Part shown: piece by piece, positions 58,926 through 64,000 of the stretch
How positions within the stretch are numbered: the stretch's first letter is position 1
Layout: every line of letters begins with the position of its first letter
Source: Puffinus mauretanicus
Lineage: Eukaryota; Chordata; Aves; Procellariiformes; Procellariidae
Reading direction: 5' to 3'
NCBI GenBank assembly: GCA_023333565.1
Contig: JAJKFH010003532.1
Location: 186,001 to 250,000 of the forward strand
Length of the DNA stretch: 64,000 bases
Program-made: the position numbers and the translations under genes
Notes under the pieces: model-generated
What the model was told of the DNA's origin: nothing
The model's database searches: none
The model's input: only the letters and a program-made list of their open reading frames with translations

Positions 58926-61900
58926 CTTGTAAATCCAAAATCATTCCCTTTGATCCCCAACCTCCCTGGTATTTTATCTCAAATTACATTATTCTTTTTG
59001 TATGATTCAGTTTATGAGGTGCTATTGTTCAATTGTTTACTGTGCACCTTTCCTCTTTGTAAAATACATTTCTCCAATATTTGACAGACATAAATGCAAA
59101 GAAGACTCAGAATATTAATATCTGAATTTACTTTAAGCTTTAATTTATACCTGGGTCCCATGAAGTTGGATGGAGAGGCAAGGGTAGAGATCCTTTTCTC
59201 ATGGTAACTTTTAGAGTTATGTCTCTTTTAAATTAAAAGCTTAGGTATGACCAAAAGGGCCATACTGACCATGGTTAGTGTACTGGATCTCAGAAATAAA
59301 TATAAGGCCCAATCGAGCTCTCATAAATGTGAATGGAAAGCTTCTACTTTATTTCAGGAAGACATTTATCAGGCCCATGCTGCTAATTTCATTTTAGCCT
59401 CGAGCAATGTTGGCCTGAAAGTTAGCCCTGGCACTGCAGAACTCCATTGTGTAGCTGTAGGAGTTCAGAGACTTGGATGCACGCATTCTTATCCATTTTG
59501 AAACAGATAAATTTATGATTAGTCTCATACAGAAACTAGTTTATCTGTAGGCCTCAGAGACCTGTATTCTTTGCTATTCAGGCTTAATCCCACGGCAGGG
59601 AAATTTACTCCCCTTGTCTTTGGCATTTGTCACCTCTTGGTCACAGTTTTACCTCAATTTTTATCTCTGATTTAGTGAATTTTAACTCCTCTTCATCTAT
59701 GCTTCTGACTTTGTCCATATGTCATCTTTTGTGATCAGGTAATGAAAGCTCAGCTGCCAGCTTTTATGACAAGAACAGTGCTCTCTCATGTGTATTCTAG
59801 TATTCTGCATCAAAGCAGACTTTCATTTTGGCACCATAGTAAGATGCACTCACCTTATTTTTCTCCATCTCCATAAGTCAAGGAAGTATTCCACAACCTT
59901 TCTGACAAAAAAAGCCTATTAGACAAAGCCGAATATACACGCCTATAAGCAGTGCTTGCTGCTTTAAAAAAATCTAACCTAGTACTCAGTGAGGGTAAAT
60001 CATGCAAAGTCTTTGTTAATGAGCAGGTATTAATGAAATAGAAGTTCAAATGAGGAAGAAAAATATCTCAAATTACTTATGATTTTAAAAGCTTAATGTT
60101 AAAGCTATTGGAAAACATCTGAAGAAACTTAAGAACGGAAAATAAGAGGGAAGGAAACCCCCCCACATCAAAGGAAATACCTCTTCAAAAATTATGTGAT
60201 TAAGTCTCCTTTTACTCTAATCTGCACTCTTGTCACTCAGTGTATAATAATTTTTGTCACCTGATTTAACCTGCTGTGAGCTGGGGAAAAATCAGGTCCA
60301 TCTGTCAGCACAAAAAGGTTTTGATTTAGGATTAAAAGATTTATTCAAATTGAAAAAAATGAAAAATAGAAAATTACAGAAAAAAGTTTCCATCCTCCAT
60401 GCCTCTCTCACATCACTAGCAGTTCTGCCATTAATATATAAAATAAAGTGTTTCCTTTCTCTAACAAATACTGAAAAAAGCAGGGCTCCCCCGGTTTCAG
60501 TAGACTTGTTATCTAGTAGGTACTTATTTCACAGCAGCCAGAAGTAGTAATCATCACTACTTTTTCTCCAGAGGTTAAAGCATTCATCCTGGGTCATTTT
60601 CCTCTTTCACCTGAGAAAATTCAGGCAAATCAGAGCACTTACCTATAAAATAGTGCTTTAAAGAGTCATCAAATGACACTAAACTTCTAGGTAAACAGAC
60701 ACACTTTCTGCTTTTTCTGATGTTGTAAGAGAAACTGGCGGAAGAATCTCTCTGAACTGAGCTCTGAAGGGGCTGCAGAGGGAAAACTAATTTAGCAAAC
60801 CCAAAATGAATTGAGAATGAACTAGACTAGAACATGTCAGCATCTGTGAAGACTGAATCATGTTTCCGGGCTCATGCAGACAAAAATTGAAGTGTCTGGA
60901 AATTTTGTAGAAAAGTTGAATGCATCAGGATGACTGCTCAAAGTCACTTCCTCTTTTGTGATATAAAGTGTCACGTGTTACATGTCATGCTGACGCCTGT
61001 TGGTGTCACAGGTGCATTTCTGTTCTCCAGGTGCAAAGCACCTGTAAACTCAGCCTAACTTGAAGATACATGCTTTTGCAACATCTTCTACATCACGAGA
61101 ACAATGGATTCCTGCTGGCATGGTCTAGCAAATTTGCAAGCAAAAGGAACTGTTTTGGGCAATATGTTTCTCCCTCTGGGTGATTAATTTGATAATTGGA
61201 GTTGTTCTGCTCTGCCTCAGTGGAGCTTGGATTGAGTCAATTCACCACTTAAAGGGAGGAAGACTCCTTGTCCCCTGAACTCTGATTGGTACGGAAGAGA
61301 TGCTATCATCTATACTTACCATACTCCAGTCTTGATGTCTATGCCCCTGCTTAAAAAGAAAAAAATGAAATTCCCTTTTCCATATTAGTTTTTGCAGTTG
61401 GTGATTGGCTTACTCATTTCTTCAAAGCACAGTGAGATCTCCTGATGAAAAACCAGCCTAAGTAAGACTGTGTGAATAAGTCTAGTTGCCTGAGATACTG
61501 ATGAAGTTAGCCTTTTTGTCAAAACAAAACCCAAAAATCTATTCTGGCTGATGCAATGAATGATAAAAGTACATACTCAGGTTTCTAAAATATCCATTGC
61601 AGTAGGCAGTGGTTACTACATGCCAACAAAAAGTGTTAACATGTTCAGCTAGGATACAGGAAGCCTAGATTCTCTTTTCATTTTTGCTTAATTATTCATG
61701 TGTGTTTTCCTAATGAACAGGCGTAACCTCAAACCACTGTGTAAAAGACTATGGCACCACAGAGTTCTCCATTGCTACTCTGTTTTGTACAGATTAAAAG
61801 TGTTTATTGGAGAGACACTTTTTCTGTTGTCAGCATGCATAGTATGATGTAATTAAACTGGGAATTCAAGAGGAAGAGAATGCCTTATGCACTACAGTTT

Positions 61901-64000
61901 CAAAAATCTAATCCCAGTATAATTTTTCAGCTGAGTCTTCTTGGCCCATTGAAGCCAAATTTACTAATAGATTCCAGGGAAACATACTAACTTGTTTTTA
62001 ATAGCAGAAGGCTGGAAATTAGTTAGTTGATATATGTATAGATACACGGTTCTTATGCATATAAATACAGGCATACATACATGATTCTTGAATAATTCAA
62101 GCAATGTGATGCTTGAACACATCTTTAATTGTATAAAGACTACATAAAAAGGATCATGACAGAGCCATGAAAAAAGGTTATTTGTGTTTTATCCTTAAGT
62201 CTGCATTCACTTTGGGAAACTTAACATGACTACGATGCCAGGTAGTCAAGTCCTCATCCTTATACCAGAACCAGATGCATTGTAAATGTACATAGCTTCT
62301 TTGAAGAGCCACAATGAGTTCATCTTAGCTAGAATTTGTCCCTCCACTGCTCCCATGCACTTTACTAATGGGAACCAAGTACTCTTTGTCATGCATGTGA
62401 CAATGAAGAATTGATCCCTAGGAGTCAGAAATGTTAGATTCATGTAAAATGGATGTGGTTTTGTACTGCCTCTTTTTTCCTTCTTTTTATTACTCTGTAT
62501 TTATGCCATTGATCACTTCTGATGGTACTCAAAGTTATGTTTACTAGTTATGGCAAAACAGCAACTCCACTGCAGGCTCTGTGTAAAAGAGTGCAGTTCG
62601 CGTCAACTATTATTCCTTTCGCTTTCATCAGCTGAGGTAGTGGCTGAGGCTTGAAAACACTCCTCACTATGGGCAGTTGCTTGAAAGAACACTCCTCATA
62701 CATATCGAGTTTCAAAGTTTAAGTGATCTTCAACTATTTTTGAATTCTGACTAGAATTTTAGGAATTAATCTACTGCCTTTCAAGTGCATTGGGCTATAT
62801 GTGCTGACTCTGAACAACCTTTTGTCATTTGTACTGGTTCATTTAAGATTCTCAATACAGCACAGTAGCAGAGAGAAAAGGTTCCTTCTAGCAGCTTTTA
62901 TTTGGGAGATACATAGCCTCCTAAGAGTGAACTTGCATCTAATGTAAAATGATTGAATTTAACTATTACACTGAGAGTAACTGAAGTCTTTGAAGCTTTC
63001 TGCTTCACATTGAATCAGGGATGATTCCAACCATGAAAAATTGATCTGTAGAGATCCTGTACTTATTGTAAAAGCAAACATCTAAACCCTGCTTCTTGTT
63101 GGGTTACAAAGTATGTAGATTGAGATTTATGAGGTGGGGGAATCGCTCACTTCTTTAAAGCTCCAATTGAAAAGAAAAAGTATTATTTACTTTTTGTGGT
63201 AAATGCAATTTTTAAAAACTATGCAAGTAAGTATACAAAACCAGAGAAACTGTGCTAGTACCATTTATTAAATTAATAATCAAAACAATCTCAGGTTGGG
63301 CTGAACTTGTGCATGTGCACACACACACTACTGAAAAAGGGATAAATTATCAGTAGATGTTCAGAATATATTTTTTCCTGCTAACATATTGGTGCAAAAA
63401 AGAACTTACTCCTAGGATAGGTTGTCACAACTTAAAGTAGGTCTCAGTAAGAACAAGTTAGTTGCTTTCAGTGCTGTCCATGAAGCTGTGCAGGTTAAAG
63501 CAGCTGAAAACCTAGCCCTTGTATGGGTGAACGTTTCAAGTTTATAAAGGTAAGCTTGGTGCTCTAATGCTAGCAACTTCAAAGGAATATTACATGACAG
63601 AATAGTTATCACATAGCTTGACGCTGCACTGTCAACTATTCCTCATCTCTGGTATTTGATGGTGCTATTGCTGATGCTTGCTTGGTGGCTTTCAGCTGCT
63701 TTCTGTATTACAGAAGCTAGCAATGATTCTGCTGCCTTTGTTTCTCAAATGAGTTCCTGTTACATTAGCAAACTACAGAGGAAAATAGTACTCAATAAGA
63801 GCCACCAAAGCAGTGTAGAATGTCGTTAGTGCTATAGTCTGTGACTTTCAGGTTGTATTTAAAAAGTGCTTAAAAGCCACAATTTTCTTTTGTGAATTTG
63901 CTATCTGCTACACTCCAACAAGTCCCAGACCACTGACAAGGTCTTAGCCATGTAAATGAGGAAAGGAAAACAGTACAGACCCAGTGCTTTTCCTTTATAT
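58926..64000. other. CpG-poor unique DNA to the end of the window
   Basis: AT-rich sequence with no recognisable exon, RNA gene or repeat family. Small points are a CAGGTGCAAAGCACCTG palindrome near 61029-61045 and a short CACACACACA run at 63319-63328. Open frames of 60-100 codons (for example 60254-60547) have no domains. Confidence 0.5.

Overview
This is a stretch of bird nuclear DNA, most likely from a neoavian species. The evidence is two CR1 LINE copies ending in the avian 8-bp tail repeat (ATTCTATG)n, an older reverse CR1 piece, two MIR-like SINE relics, and a class III (ERVL-like) endogenous retrovirus whose LTR belongs to a family I recognise from neoavian genomes. The assignment to Neoaves is an inference. 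No host protein-coding exon could be identified on either strand. The window reads as intergenic or intronic DNA around one strong orphan CpG island. All work was done by eye, so similarity statements and borders are approximate.

Layout. 1-16.8 kb: AT-rich unique DNA that is unusually well supplied with CpG, with GC-rich patches (3.5-4.1, 6.76-6.9, 15.1-15.5 kb) and a near-perfect inverted repeat (9092-9155). 16.83-18.09 kb: a dense CpG island with G/C homopolymers and a GGGGAC hexanucleotide array, probably a promoter. 18.1-28 kb: unique DNA with a MIR-like SINE (about 19.60-19.78 kb), a GC-rich patch (22.87-23.38 kb) and a small tandem repeat (24914-24963). 28054-28535: CR1 3' end. 30228-36831: a full provirus-like element. 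36.8-64 kb: AT-rich, CpG-poor DNA with a tRNA-like relic, a second MIR-like relic, a 2.2-kb CR1 (44598-46835), an old reverse CR1 scrap (about 51350-51482) and the LTR plus 3' tail of a second, reverse-oriented retrovirus copy of a related subfamily (58124-about 58925).

The provirus is the most interesting object. It has paired LTRs (481 and 504 bp) with TG...CA ends and matching TA-rich flanks, a lysine-type primer binding site, a hydrophobic 92-codon leader ORF, gag, and a pol carrying protease, reverse transcriptase, RNase H and integrase with their catalytic residues visible. A polypurine tract follows and there is no env. Gag and pol occupy one continuous reading frame of about 4.9 kb with no frameshift. 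Six in-frame stop codons interrupt it. One of them, an amber at the gag/pol junction, is where a programmed readthrough stop would sit; the others look like inactivating lesions. The element therefore appears to be a recently inserted but now defective copy that moved within cells.

A second, larger-scale pattern is a drop in CpG frequency somewhere between about 24 and 28 kb: 12 CpGs in 9001-9600 against 2 in 52021-52620, both AT-rich. This would fit a germline-hypomethylated domain around the orphan CpG island.
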